Of a stretch of DNA of 64,000 nucleotides, positions 24,806-37,387 are shown in pieces (the first letter of the stretch is position 1; every line of letters starts with the position of its first letter). The translations under genes were made by a program, and so were the position numbers. The notes beneath the pieces are model-generated. The model was given only the letters and a program-made list of their open reading frames with translations. It made no database searches and had not been told where the DNA came from. This DNA is from Calliopsis andreniformis (Eukaryota > Arthropoda > Insecta > Hymenoptera > Andrenidae), in assembly GCF_051401765.1 (NCBI RefSeq), contig NW_027480492.1, positions 930,001-994,000 on the forward strand. The letters run 5' to 3'.

Positions 24806-25433
24806 TCTTCAACCCTCAATCCTCAATCCGCAATTCTCAATCCTCAATCCTCAATCCTCAATTCTCAATATTCAATCCTCAATCCTCAATCCTCAATCCT
24901 CAATCCCCAATTCTCTATCCTCAATACTCAATCCTCAATCTTCAATCCTCAATCCTCAATCCTCAACCCTCAATCCTCAATCTTCAATCCTCAGTACTCA
25001 ATCTGCAATCTTCAATCCTCAATTCTCAAGCCTCAATACTCATTCTTCAATACTCAATACCCAATACTCAATCTTCAATCCTCAATCCTCAATCCTCAAT
25101 CCTCGATTCTCAATCCTCAATCCTCAATCCTCAGACCATAAACATCAATATTCAACCCTCGGTCCTCGTCCTCAATCCACAACCCTCAATCCTCAATCCT
25201 CAATCTTCAATCATCAATATTCAATATTCAATCCTCAATCCTCAAAACTCAATCCTCAATCCTCAATCCTCAATCCTCAATCCTTAATCCTCAATCCTCA
25301 ATCCTCGGTCCTCACTCCTCAATCGTCAATCTCCAATCCTGAATACTCAATCTTCAATCCTCAATCCTCAATCCTCAATCCTCAATCCTCAATACCCAAC
25401 AATCAATACTCAATTCTCAATACTCAATAGAAT

Positions 25434-25451
25434 ATCCTGAATTTTCAGGAT
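25434..25451. repeat. Dyad island, copy 4, perfect
   Basis: Perfect 8-bp arms; the flanking block also appears near 29222 and 30618. Confidence 0.85.
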
Positions 25452-26133
25452 TCAATACTCAAACCTCAACCCTCAAACCTCAGCCCTCATCCTCAATCCC
25501 CAATCCTCAATCCTCAATCCTCAATATTCAATCCTCTATACTCAATCTTCAATACTCAATCCTCAATCCTCAATCCTCAATCCTCGATCCTCAGTCATCA
25601 ATCCTCAATCTTCAATACTCAATCGTCAATCCTCAGTCCTCAATCCTCAATCCCAAATCCTCGTTCCTCAAACCTCAATCCTCACCCCTCAGTCATCATC
25701 CTCAATTCTCAATTCTTAATCCTCAATCCTCAATCCTCAATCCCCAATCCTCAATCCTCATTTCTTAATCCTTAATCCTCAATCCTCAATCCTCAATCCC
25801 CAATCCTCATACTTCAAACCTCAATCCTCAACCCTCAGTACTCATCCTCAATTCTCAATTCTCAATCACCAATCCTCAATACTCAATCTTCAATCCTCAA
25901 TCCTCAATTCTCAATCCTCAATACTCAATCCTCAAACGTGAATCCCCCATCCCCAATCCTCAATCTTCAATCGTCAATCCTCAATCCTCAATCCTCAATC
26001 TTCAATCCTCAGTACTCAATCTGCAATCTTCAATCCTCAATCCTCAATCCTCAATACTCATTCTTCAATACTCAATACCCAATACTCAATCTTCAATCCT
26101 CAATCCTCAATCCTCAATCCTCGATTCTCAATC

Positions 26134-28398
26134 CTCAATCCTCAATCCTCAGACCATAAACATCAATATTCAACCCTCGGTCCTCGTCCTCAATCCACAA
26201 CCCTCAATCCTCAATCCTCAATCTTCAATCATCAATATTCAATATTCAATCCTCAATCCTCAAAGCTCAATCCTCAATCCTCAATCCTCAATCCTCAATC
26301 CTTAATCCTCAGTCCTCAATCCTCAATCCCCAGTCCTCAATCTTCAATCCTCAATGCTCCATCCTCAATCCTCAATCCTCAGGCGTCAATCCTCAATCCT
26401 CAATCCTCAAACCTCAGTCCTCAACCGTCAGACCTCGTCCTCAATCCTCAGCCCTCAATCCTCAACGCCCAATCTTCAATCATCAATACTCAATCTTCAA
26501 TCCTCAATCCTCAATCCTCAATCCTCAATCCTCAATCCTCAGTCATCAATCCTCAATCTTCAATACTCAATCGTCAATCCTCAGTCCTCAATCCTCAATC
26601 CCCAATCCTCGTTCCTCAAACCTCAATCCTCAACCCTCAGTCCTCATCCTCAGTTCACAATTCTCAAGCCTCAATACTCAATCCTCAATCCTCAATCTTC
26701 AATCCTCAATAATCAATCTCCAATCCTAGATCCTCAATCCCCAATCCTCAAGCCTTAATCCTCAATCTTCAATCCTCAATCCCCAGTCCTCAAACTACAA
26801 TCCTCAATGCTCAATCCTTAATCCTCAGTCCTCAGTCCTCAATCCTCAATCCTCAATCCTCAAACGTCAATCCTCAACCGTCAGTCCTCGTCCTCAATCC
26901 TCAACCCTCAATCCTCAATCCTCAATCTTCAATCCCCAATACTCAATCTTCAATTCTCAATCCTCAATCCTCAATCCTCAATCTTCAATACTCAATCCTC
27001 AATCCTCAATCCTCAATCCTCATTCTTGAATCCTCAACGCCCAATCCTCAACCTTCAATCCTCAATCCTCAATCTTCAATTCTCAATCCTCAATCCTCAG
27101 TCCTCAGTCCTCAAACCTCAATCCTCAACCCTCAGCCCTCATCCTCAATCCTCAATCCTCAACCCTCAATCCTCAATCTTCAATCCTCAATACTCAATCT
27201 TCAATCCTCAATCCTCAATTCTCAATCCTCAATACTCAATCCTCAAACGTGAATCCCCCATCCCCAATCCTCAATCTTCAATCGTCAATCCTCAATCCTC
27301 AATCCTCAATCTTCAATCCTCAATCCTCAATCCTCAATCCTCAATACTCATTCTTCAATCCTCAACGCCCAATCCTCAATCTTCAATCCTCAATCCTCAA
27401 TCCTCGATTCTCAATCCTCAATACACAATCCTCAAACGTCAATCCTCCATCCCCAATCCTCAATCTCCAATCGTCAATCCTCAATCCTCAATCGTCAATC
27501 CTCAATCCTCAATGTTCAATCCTCAATACCCAATCCTCAATCTTCAATCCTCAATCCTCAATCCCCAATCCTCAATCCTCAATCCTCATTCATCAATCCT
27601 CAATACCCAATCCTCAATCTTCAATCCTCAATCCTCAATCCTCAATCCTCAATTCTCAAGCCTCAATCCTCAGTCCTCAGTCCTCAAACCTCAATCCTCA
27701 AACCTCAGCCCTCTTCCTCAATCCTCAATCCTCAATCCTCAATCCTCAATCTTCAATCCTCAATACTCAATCTTCAATCCTCAATCCTCAGTCCACAAAC
27801 CTCAATTCTGAATACTCAACCCTGCATCCTCAATCTTCAGCCCTCATTCCTCAACAATCAGTTGTCAATCCTCAATCCCCAATAGAATATCCTCAATTCA
27901 CAGTTTTCAATACGCAATACTCAATCTGCAATCTTGAAATCTCTATCCACAAACATCAATTCTCATCACTCAACCCTCAACGCTCAGAACTCAATGTTCA
28001 ATCCTCAATCCTCAATTCTCAATCTTCAATCTTCAATACTGAATCTTCAATCCTCAATCCTCAATCCTCAATCCTCAATTCTCAATCATCAATCCTCAAT
28101 CCTCATAATCAATCCTCAATCTTCAATACTAAATCGTCAACCCTCAGTCCGCTACCCACAGTCCTCATCCTCAATCATCAATCCTCAATCCTCAATCCTC
28201 AATCTTCAATCCTCAATAATCAATCTCCAATCCTAGATCCTCAATCCACAATCCTCAATCCTTAAGCCTCAATCTTCAATCCTCAGTCCCCAGTCCTCAA
28301 TCTTCAATCCTCAATGCTCCATCCTCTATCCTCAATCCTCAGTCCTCAATCCTCAATCCTCAATCCTCAATCCTCAACCTTCAATCCTCAATACTCAA
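26134..28398 (+). repeat. ~2.26 kb block, copy 3, one heptamer longer
   Basis: The offset from copy 2 is 3,586 bp at ATGCTCCATCC (22768 to 26354) but 3,593 bp at 27026 and beyond. The difference is one extra heptamer in the plain run near 26,510-26,540, so this copy gained or copy 2 lost exactly one unit. Confidence 0.85.
27852..27987 (+). repeat. 136-bp island, copy 12
   Basis: Copy of 24259 at +3,593 bp, inside the third ~2.26 kb block. Confidence 0.85.
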
Positions 28399-29221
28399 TC
28401 TTCAACCCTCAATCCTCAATCCGCAATTCTCAATCCTCAATCCTCAATCCTCAATCCTCAATATTCAATCCTCAATCCTCAGTCTTGAATCCTCAATACT
28501 CAACCTTCAATCCTCAATCCTCAATCCTCAATAACCAATTCTCTATCCTCAATACTCAATCCTCAATCTTCAATCCTCAATCCTCAATCCTCAATCCTCA
28601 ATCCTCAATCTTCAATCCTCAGTACTCAATCTGCAATCTTCAATCCTCAATCCTCAAGCATCAATACTCATTCTTCAATACTCAATACCCAATACTCAAT
28701 CTTCAATCCTCAATCCTCAATCCTCAATCCTCGATTCTCAATCCTCTATCCTCAGACCATAAACATCAATATTCAACCCTCGGTCCTCGTCCTCAATCCA
28801 CAACCCTCAATCCTCAATCCTCAATATTCAATCATCAATATTCAATATACAATCCTCAATCCTCAAAACTCAATCCTCAATCCTCAATCCTCAATCCTCA
28901 ATCCTTAATCCTCAATCCTCAATCCTCGGTCCTCACTCCTCAATCGTCAATCTCCAATCCTGAATACTCAATCTTCAATCCTCAATCCTCAATCCTCAAT
29001 CCTCAATCCTCAATTCTCATTCTTCAATCCTCAATACCCAATCCTCAATCTTCAATCCTCAATCCTCAATCCTCAATTCTCAACCCTCAATCGTCAGTCC
29101 TCAGTCCTCAAACCTCAATCCTCAAACCTCAGCCCTCACCCTCAATCCTCAATCCTCAATCCTCAATCCTCAATACTCAATACCCAACCATCAATACTCA
29201 ATTCTCAATACTCAATAGAAT

Positions 29222-29239
29222 ATCCTGAATTTTCAGGAT
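29222..29239. repeat. Dyad island, copy 5, perfect
   Basis: Perfect arms, 3,788 bp after copy 4. Confidence 0.85.
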
Positions 29240-30617
29240 TCAATACTCAAACCTCAACCCTCAAACCTCAGCCATCATCCTCAATCCCCAATCCTCAATC
29301 CTCAATCCTCAATATTCAATCCTCTATACTCAATCTTCAATACTCAATCCTCAATCCTCAATCCTCAATCCTCGATCATCAGTCATCAATCCTCAATCTT
29401 CAATACTCAATCGTCAATCCTCAGTCCTCAATCCTCAATCCCAAATCCTCGTTCCTCAAACCTCAATCCTCAACCCTCAGTCATCATCCTCAATTCTCAA
29501 TTCTTAATCCTCAATCCTCAATCCTCAATCCCCATTTCTTAATCCTTTCATCCTCAATCCTCAATCCTCAATCCCCAATCCTCATACTTCAAACCTCAAT
29601 CCTCAACCCTCAGTACTCATCCTCAATTCTCAATTCTCAATCACCAATCCTCAATACTCAATCTTCAATCCTCAATCCTCAATTCTCAATCCTCAATACT
29701 CAATCCTCAAACGTGAATCCCCCATCCCCAATCCTCAATCTTCAATCGTCAATCCTCAATCCTCAATCCTCAATCTTCAATCCTCAATCCTCAACACTCA
29801 ATCCTCAATACTCATTCTTCAATCCTCAACGCCCAATCCTAAATGTTCAATCCGCAATACCCAATCCTCAATCGTCAATCCTCAATCCCCAATCCTCAAT
29901 CTTCAATCCTCAACCCTCAATCCTCAATCCTCAATCCTCAATACTCAATCATCAATCTTCAATCCTCAATCCTCAATCCTCAATCCTCAATCCTCAATCT
30001 TCAATCCTCAGTACTCAATCTGCAATCTTCAATCCTCAATCCTCAATCCTCAATACTCATTCTTCAATACTCAATACCCAATACTCAATCTTCAATCCTC
30101 AATCCTCAATCCTCAATCCTCGATTCTCAATCCTCAATCCTCAATCCTCAGACCATAAACATCAATATTCAACCCTCGGTCCTCGTCCTCAATCCACAAC
30201 CCTCAATCCTCAATCCTCAATCTTCAATCATCAATATTCAATATTCAATCCTCAATCCTCAAAACGCAATCCTCAATCCTCAATCCTCAATCCTCAATCC
30301 TTAATCCTCAATCCTCAATCCTCGGTCCTCACTCCTCAATCGTCAATCTCCAATCCTGAATACTCAATCTTCAATCCTCAATCCTCAATCCTCAATCCTC
30401 AATCCTCGATTCTCATTCTTCAATCCTCAATACCCAATCCTCAATCTTCAATCCCCAATCCTCAATCCTCAATTCTCAACCCTCAATCTTCAGTCCTCAG
30501 TCCTCAAACCTCAATCCTCAAACCTCAGCCCTCACCCTCAATCCTCAATCCTCAATCCTCAATCCTCAATCCTCAATACCCAACCATCAATACTCAATTC
30601 TCAATACTCAATAGAAT

Positions 30618-30635
30618 ATCCTGAATTTTCAGGAT
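30618..30635. repeat. Dyad island, copy 6, perfect
   Basis: Perfect arms, just upstream of the 2,074-bp repeat domain. Confidence 0.85.
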
Positions 30636-31336
30636 TCAATACTCAAACCTCAACCCTCAAACCTCAGCCCTCATCCTCAATCCCCAATCCTCAATCCTCA
30701 ATCCTCAATATTCAATCCTCTATACTCAATCTTCAATACTCAATCCTCAATCCTCAATCCTCAATCCTCGATCCTCAGTCATCAATCCTCAATCTTCAAT
30801 ACTCAATCGTCAATCCTCAGTCCTCAATCCTCAATCCTCAATTCTGTTTCCTCAAACCTCCATCCTCAACCCTCAGTTCTCATCCTCAACACTCAATCTT
30901 CAATCCTCAATCCTCAAGCCTCAATCCTCAATCCTCAATCTTCAATCCTCAGTACTCAATCTGCAATATTCAATCCTCAATCCTCAATCCTCAATACTCA
31001 TTCTTCAATCCTCAACACCCAATCCTCAATCCTCAATCCTCAATAATCAATCTCCAATCCTAGATCCGCAATCCCCAATCGTCAATCCTTAATCCTCAAT
31101 CCTCAATCCCCAGTCCTCAATCTTCAATCCTCAATGCTCCATCCTCAATCCTCAATCCTCAGTCGTCAATCCTCAATCCTCAATCCTCAATCCTCAATCC
31201 TCAATCTTCAATCCTCAATCCTCAATCCTCAATCCTCAATCCTCAATCTTCAATCCTCAATACTCAATCTTCAATCCTCAATCCTCAATCCTCAATACCC
31301 AACCATCAATCCTCAATTCTCAATACTCAATAGAAT

Positions 31337-31354
31337 ATCCTGAATTTTCAGGAT
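31337..31354. repeat. Dyad island, copy 7, perfect
   Basis: First of five copies that recur once per 2,074-bp unit. Confidence 0.88.
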
Positions 31355-33410
31355 TCAATACTCAAGCCTCAACCCTCAACCCTCAGCCCTCATCCTCAAT
31401 CCTCAATCCTCAATCCTCAATCCTCAATATTCAATCCTCAATACTCAATCTTCAATCCTCAATCCTCAATCCTCAATCCTCAATCCTCAATCCTCAGTCA
31501 TCAATCCTCAATCTTCAATACTCAATCGTCAATCCTCAGTCCTCAATCCTCAATCCCCAATCCTCGTTCCTCAAACCTCAATCCTCAACCCTCAGTCCTC
31601 ATCCTCAGTTCTCAATTCTCAATCCTCAATCCTCAATCCTCAATCCTCAATCTTCAATCCTCAATAATCAATCTCCAATCCTAGATCCTCAATCCCCAAT
31701 CCTCAAGCCTTAATCCTCAATCTTCAATCCTCAATCCCCAGTCCTCAAACTAAAATCCTCAATGCTCAATCCTCAATCCTCAGTCCTCAGTCCTCAATCC
31801 TCAATCCGCAATCCTCAAACGTCAATCCTCAACCGTCAGTCCTCGTCCTCAATCCTCAACCCTCAATCCTCAATCCTCAATCTTCAATCCCCAATACTCA
31901 ATCTTCAATTCTCAATCCTCAATCCTCAATCCTCAATCTTCAATCCTCAATCCTCAATCCTCAATCCTCAATCCTCATTCTTGAATCCTCAACGCCCAAT
32001 CCTCAACCTTCAATCCTCAATCCTCAATCCTCAATTCTCAATCCTCAATCCTCAGTCCTCAGTCCTCAAACCTCAATCCTCAACCCTCAGCCCTCATCCT
32101 CAATCCTCAATCCTCAACCCTCAACCCTCAATCTTCAATCTTCAATACTCAATGTTCAATCCTCAATCCTCAATTCTCAATCCTCAATACTCAATCCTCA
32201 AACGTCAATCCCCCATCCCCAATCCTCAATCTTCAATCGTCAATCATCAATCCTCAATCCTCAATCCTCAACCTTCAATCCTCAATACTCAATCTTCAAC
32301 ACTCAATACTCAATCCCCAATTCTCAATCCTCAATCCTCAATCCTCAATACTCAATATTCAATCCTCAATCCTCAATCTTCAATCCCCAATACTTAACCT
32401 TCAATCCTCAGTCCTCAATCCTCAATCCCCAATTCTCTATCCTCAATCGTCAGGCTTCAGTACTCAATACTCAATCTTCAATCCTCAATCCTAAATCCTC
32501 ATTCCTCAATCCTCAATCCTCAATCCTCTATCCTCAATCATCAATCCTCAATCTTCAATACTCAATCCTCAATCTTCAATCCTCAATACTCAATCCTCAA
32601 TCCTCAATCCTCAATCCTAAATGTTGAATACGCAATACCCAATCCTCAATCGTCAATCCTCAATCCCCAATCCTCAATCTTCAATCCTCAACCCTCAATC
32701 CTCAATTCTCAATCCTCAATACTCAATCCTCAATCTTCTATCCTCAATCCTCAGTCCACAAACCTCAATCCTCAATCGTCAATATTCAATCCTCTATACT
32801 CAATCTTCAATACTCAATCCTCAATCCTCAATCCTCAATCCTCGATCCTCAGTCATCAATCCTCAATCTTCAATACTCAATCGTCAATCCTCAGTCCTCA
32901 ATCCTCAATCCTCAATTCTGTTTCCTCAAACCTCCATCCTCAACCCTCAGTTCTCATCCTCAACACTCAATCTTCAATCCTCAATCCTCAAGCCTCAATC
33001 CTCAATCCTCAATCTTCAATCCTCAGTGCTCAATCTGCAATATTCAATCCTCAATCCTCAATCCTCAATACTCATTCTTCAATCCTCAACACCCAATCCT
33101 CAATCCTCAATCCTCAATAATCAATCTCCAATCCTAGATCCGCAATCCCCAATCGTCAATCCTTAATCCTCAATCCTCAATCCCCAGTCCTCAATCTTCA
33201 ATCCTCAATGCTCCATCCTCAATCCTCAATCCTCAGTCGTCAATCCTCAATCCTCAATCCTCAATCCTCAATCCTCAATCTTCAATCCTCAATCCTCAAT
33301 CCTCAATCCTCAATCCTCAATCTTCAATCCTCAATACTCAATCTTCAATCCTCAATCCTCAATCCTCAATACCCAACCATCAATCCTCAATTCTCAATAC
33401 TCAATAGAAT
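31337..33410 (+). repeat. 2,074-bp unit A (dyad to dyad)
   Basis: A complete unit phased on the dyad. Private variants include CAATACTCAATGTTC near 32145, CAATCCCCAATACTTAACC near 32385 and CTCAATCGTCAATATTC near 32770. Confidence 0.88.
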
Positions 33411-33428
33411 ATCCTGAATTTTCAGGAT
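33411..33428. repeat. Dyad island, copy 8, perfect
   Basis: Exactly 2,074 bp after copy 7. Confidence 0.88.
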
Positions 33429-35484
33429 TCAATACTCAAGCCTCAACCCTCAACCCTCAGCCCTCATCCTCAATCCTCAATCCTCAATCCTCAATCCTCA
33501 ATATTCAATCCTCAATACTCAATCTTCAATCCTCAATCCTCAATCCTCAATCCTCAATCCTCAATCCTCAGTCATCAATCCTCAATCTTCAATACTCAAT
33601 CGTCAATCCTCAGTCCTGAATCCTCAATCCCCAATCCTCGTTCCTCAAACCTCAATCCTCAACCCTCAGTCCTCATCCTCAGTTCTCAATTCTCAATCCT
33701 TAATCCTCAATCCTCAATCCTCAATCTTCAATCCTCAATAATCAATCTCCAATCCTAGATCCTCAATCCCCAATCCTCAAGCCTTAATCCTCAATCTTCA
33801 ATCCTCAATCCCCAGCCCTCAAACTAAAATCCTCAATGCTCAATCCTCAATCCTCAGTCCTCAGTCCTCAATCCTCAATCCGCAATCCTCAAACGTCAAT
33901 CCTCAACCGTCAGTCCTCGTCCTCAATCCTCAACCCTCAATCCTTAATCCTCAATCTTCAATCCCCAATACTCAATCTTCAATTCTCAATCCTCAATCCT
34001 CAATCCTCAATCTTCAATCCTCAATCCTCAATCCTCAATCCTCAATCCTCATTCTTGAATCCTCAACGCCCAATCCTCAACCTTCAATCCTCAATCCTCA
34101 ATCCTCAATTCTCAATCCTCAATCCTCAGTCCTCAGTCCTCAAACCTCAAACCTCAACCCTCAGCCCTCATCCTCAATCCTCAATCCTCAACCCTCAACC
34201 CTCAATCTTCAATCCTCAATACTCAATCTTCAATCCTCAATCCTCAATTCTCAATCCTCAATACTCAATCCTCAAACGTCAATCCCCCATCCCCAATCCT
34301 CAATCTTCAATCGTCAATCATCAATCCTCAATCCTCAATCCTCAACCTTCAATCCTCAATACTCAATCTTCAACCCTCAATACTCAATCCCCAATTCTCA
34401 ATCCTCAATCCTCAATCCTCAATACTCAATATTCAATCCTCAATCCTCAATCTTCAATCCTCAATACTTAACCTTCAATCCTCAGTCCTCAATCCTCAAT
34501 CCCCAATTCTCTATCCTCAATCGTCAGGCTTCAGTACTCAATACACAATCTTCAATCCTCAATCCTAAATCCTCATTCCTCAATCCTCAATCCTCAATCC
34601 TCTATCCTCAATCATCAATCATCAATCTTCAATACTCAATCCTCAATCTTCAATCCTCAATACTCAATCCTCAATCCCCAATCCTCAATCCTAAATATTG
34701 AATACGCAATACCCAATCCTCAATCGTCAATCCTCAATCCCCAATCCTCAATCTTCAATCCTCAACCCTCAATCCTCAATTCTCAATCCTCAATACTCAA
34801 TCCTCAATCTTCTATCCTCAATCCTCAGTCCACAAACCTCAATCCTCAATCCTCAATATTCAATCCTCTATACTCAATCTTCAATACTCAATCCTCAATC
34901 CTCAATCCTCAATCCTCGATCATCAGTCATCAATCCTCAATCTTCAATACTCAATCGTCAATCCTCAGTCCTCAATCCTCAATCCTCAATTCTGTTTCCT
35001 CAAACCTCCATCCTCAACCCTCAGTTCTCATCCTCAACACTCAATCTTCAATCCTCAATCCTCAAGCCTCAATCCTCAATCCTCAATCTTCAATCCTCAG
35101 TACTCAATCTGCAATATTCAATCCTCAATCCTCAATCCTCAATACTCATTCTTCAATCCTCAACACCCAATCCTCAATCCTCAATCCTCAATAATCAATC
35201 TCCAATCCTAGATCCGCAATCCCCAATCGTCAATCCTTAATCCTCAATCCTCAATCCCCAGTCCTCAATCTTCAATCCTCAATGCTCCATCCTCAATCCT
35301 CAATCCTCAGTCGTCAATCCTCAATCCTCAATCCTCAATCCTCAATCCTCAGTCTTCAATCCTCAATCCTCAATCCTCAATCCTCAATCCTCAATCTTCA
35401 ATCCTCAATACTCAATCTTCAATCCTCAATCCTCAATCCTCAATACCCAACCATCAATCCTCAATTCTCAATACTCAATAGAAT
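33411..35484 (+). repeat. 2,074-bp unit B
   Basis: A complete unit. It carries CTCAAACCTCAAACC near 34139, shared with units C, D and E but not A, and GAATATTGAATACGC near 34695 shared with unit D. Confidence 0.88.
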
Positions 35485-35502
35485 ATCCTGAATTTTCAGG
35501 AT
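35485..35502. repeat. Dyad island, copy 9, perfect
   Basis: Exactly 2,074 bp after copy 8. Confidence 0.88.
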
Positions 35503-36765
35503 TCAATACTCAAGCCTCAACCCTCAACCCTCAGCCCTCATCCTCAATCCTCAATCCTCAATCCTCAATCCTCAATATTCAATCCTCAATACTCAATCTT
35601 CAATCCTCAATCCTCAATCCTCAATCCTCAATCCTCAATCCTCAGTCATCAATCCTCAATCTTCAATACTCAATCGTCAATCCTCAGTCCTCAATCCTCA
35701 ATCCCCAATCCTCGTTCCTCAAACCTCAATCCTCAACCCTCAGTCCTCATCCTCAGTTCTCAATTCTCAATCCTTAATCCTCAATCCTCAATCCTCAATC
35801 TTCAATCCTCAATAATCAATCTCCAATCCTAGATCCTCAATCCCCAATCCTCAAGCCTTAATCCTCAATCTTCAATCCTCAATCCCCAGTCCTCAAACTA
35901 AAATCCTCAATGCTCAATCCTCAATCCTCAGTCCTCAGTCCTCAATCCTCAATCCACAATCCTCAAACGTCAATCCTCAACCGTCAGTCCTCGTCCTCAA
36001 TCCTCAACCCTCAATCCTTAATCCTCAACCTTCAATCCCCAATACTCAATCTTCAATTCTCAATCCTCAATCCTCAATCCTCAATCTTCAATCCTCAATC
36101 CTCAATCCTCAATCCTCAATCCTCATTCTTGAATCCTCAACGCCCAATCCTCAACCTTCAATCCTCAATCCTCAATCCTCAATTCTCAATCCTCAATCCT
36201 CAGTCCTCAGTCCTCAAACCTCAAACCTCAACCCTCAGCCCTCATCCTCAATCCTCAATCCTCAACCCTCAACCCTCAATCTTCAATCCTCAATACTCAA
36301 TCTTCAATCCTCAATCCTCAATTCTCAATCCTCAATACTCAATCCTCAAACGTCAATCCCCCATCCCCAATCCTCAATCTTCAATCGTCAATCATCAATC
36401 CTCAATCCTCAATCCTCAACCTTCAATCCTCAATACTCAATCTTCAACCCTCAATACTCAATCCCCAATTCTCAATCCTCAATCCTCAATCCTCAATACT
36501 CAATATTCAATCCTCAATCCTCAATCTTCAATCCTCAATACTTAACCTTCAATCCTCAGTCCTCAATCCTCAATCCCCAATTCTCTATCCTCAATCGTCA
36601 GGCTTCAGTACTCAATACACAATCTTCAATCCTCAATCCTAAATCCTCATTCCTCAATCCTCAATCCTCAATCCTCTATCCTCAATCATCAATCATCAAT
36701 CTTCAATACTCAATCCTCAATCTTCAATCCTCAATACTCAATCCTCAATCCTCAATCCTCAATCT
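35485..36765 (+). repeat. 2,074-bp unit C (partial, 1,281 bp)
   Basis: Matches unit B to about 36,765 and then switches to the interrupting block. Confidence 0.85.
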
Positions 36766-36949
36766 TCAATCCTCAATCCTCAATCCTCAATCCTCAATCC
36801 TCAATCTTCAATCCTCAATCCCCAATCCTCAATCTTCAATCCGCAATCCTCAATCCTCAATCCTCAATCCTCCATCCTCAATACTCAACACACAACCCTC
36901 AACCATCAATCCTCAATACTCAATCATCAATCCTCAATTCTCAATACTC

Positions 36950-37056
36950 AATAGAATATCCTGAAATCTCATGGTTCAATACTCAATCCACAATATTCAA
37001 TAATCAAATCTCAATCCACAAACATCAATTCTGATCACACAACCCTGAACGCTCAG
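36950..37056 (+). repeat. 107-bp island, copy 5
   Basis: Reads CTGATCACACAACCC, shared with 53184 and 62638. It lies in the block that interrupts the 2,074-bp repeat. Confidence 0.85.
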
Positions 37057-37369
37057 TCCTCAATGTTCAATCCTCATTCCTCAATTCTCAATCTTCAATC
37101 CTCAATACTGAATCTTCAATCCTCAATCCTCAATCCTCAATCTTCAATCCTCAGTCACCAATCCTCAATCTTCAATCCTCAATCCTCAATCCTCAATCCT
37201 CAATCCTCAATCCACAGTCCTTAGGCCTCAAACCTCAACCCTCAAATCTCAGAACTCATCCTCAATCCTCAATCCTCAATCTTCAATCCTCAATACTCAA
37301 TCTTCAATCCTCAATCCTCAATCCTCAATACTCAACCATCAATCCTCAATTCTCAATACTCAATAGAAT

Positions 37370-37387
37370 ATCCTGAATTTTCAGGAT
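37370..37387. repeat. Dyad island, copy 10, perfect
   Basis: Lies in the interrupting block, out of phase with the 2,074-bp units; it corresponds to 53625. Confidence 0.85.

Larger units (their letters stand above)
16860..30697 (+). repeat. Satellite domain 3: three copies of a ~2.26 kb block plus shared linkers
   Basis: A block of about 2.26 kb occurs at roughly 18,485-20,742, 22,548-24,805 and 26,134-28,398. The DNA between copies is not constant: 17,200-18,085 matches 20,732-21,617 at +3,532 bp, and the stretch after 25,430 matches that after 29,220 at +3,775 to 3,788 bp. The domain is therefore an irregular higher-order array rather than a clean tandem. Confidence 0.8.
30697..36765 (+). 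repeat. 2,074-bp higher-order repeat, first array (~2.9 units)
   Basis: Landmarks recur at exactly 2,074 bp: ATGCTCCATCC at 31134, 33208 and 35282; ATGCTCAATCC at 31762, 33836 and 35910; the dyad at 31337, 33411 and 35485. Copies differ by scattered point changes, for example AATCCGCAATCC near 31801 and 33875 against AATCCACAATCC near 35949, and their length is constant. Each unit has two CTAG islands and one dyad. The array stops near 36,765, where copy 3 departs after CAATACTCAATCC. Confidence 0.9.
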
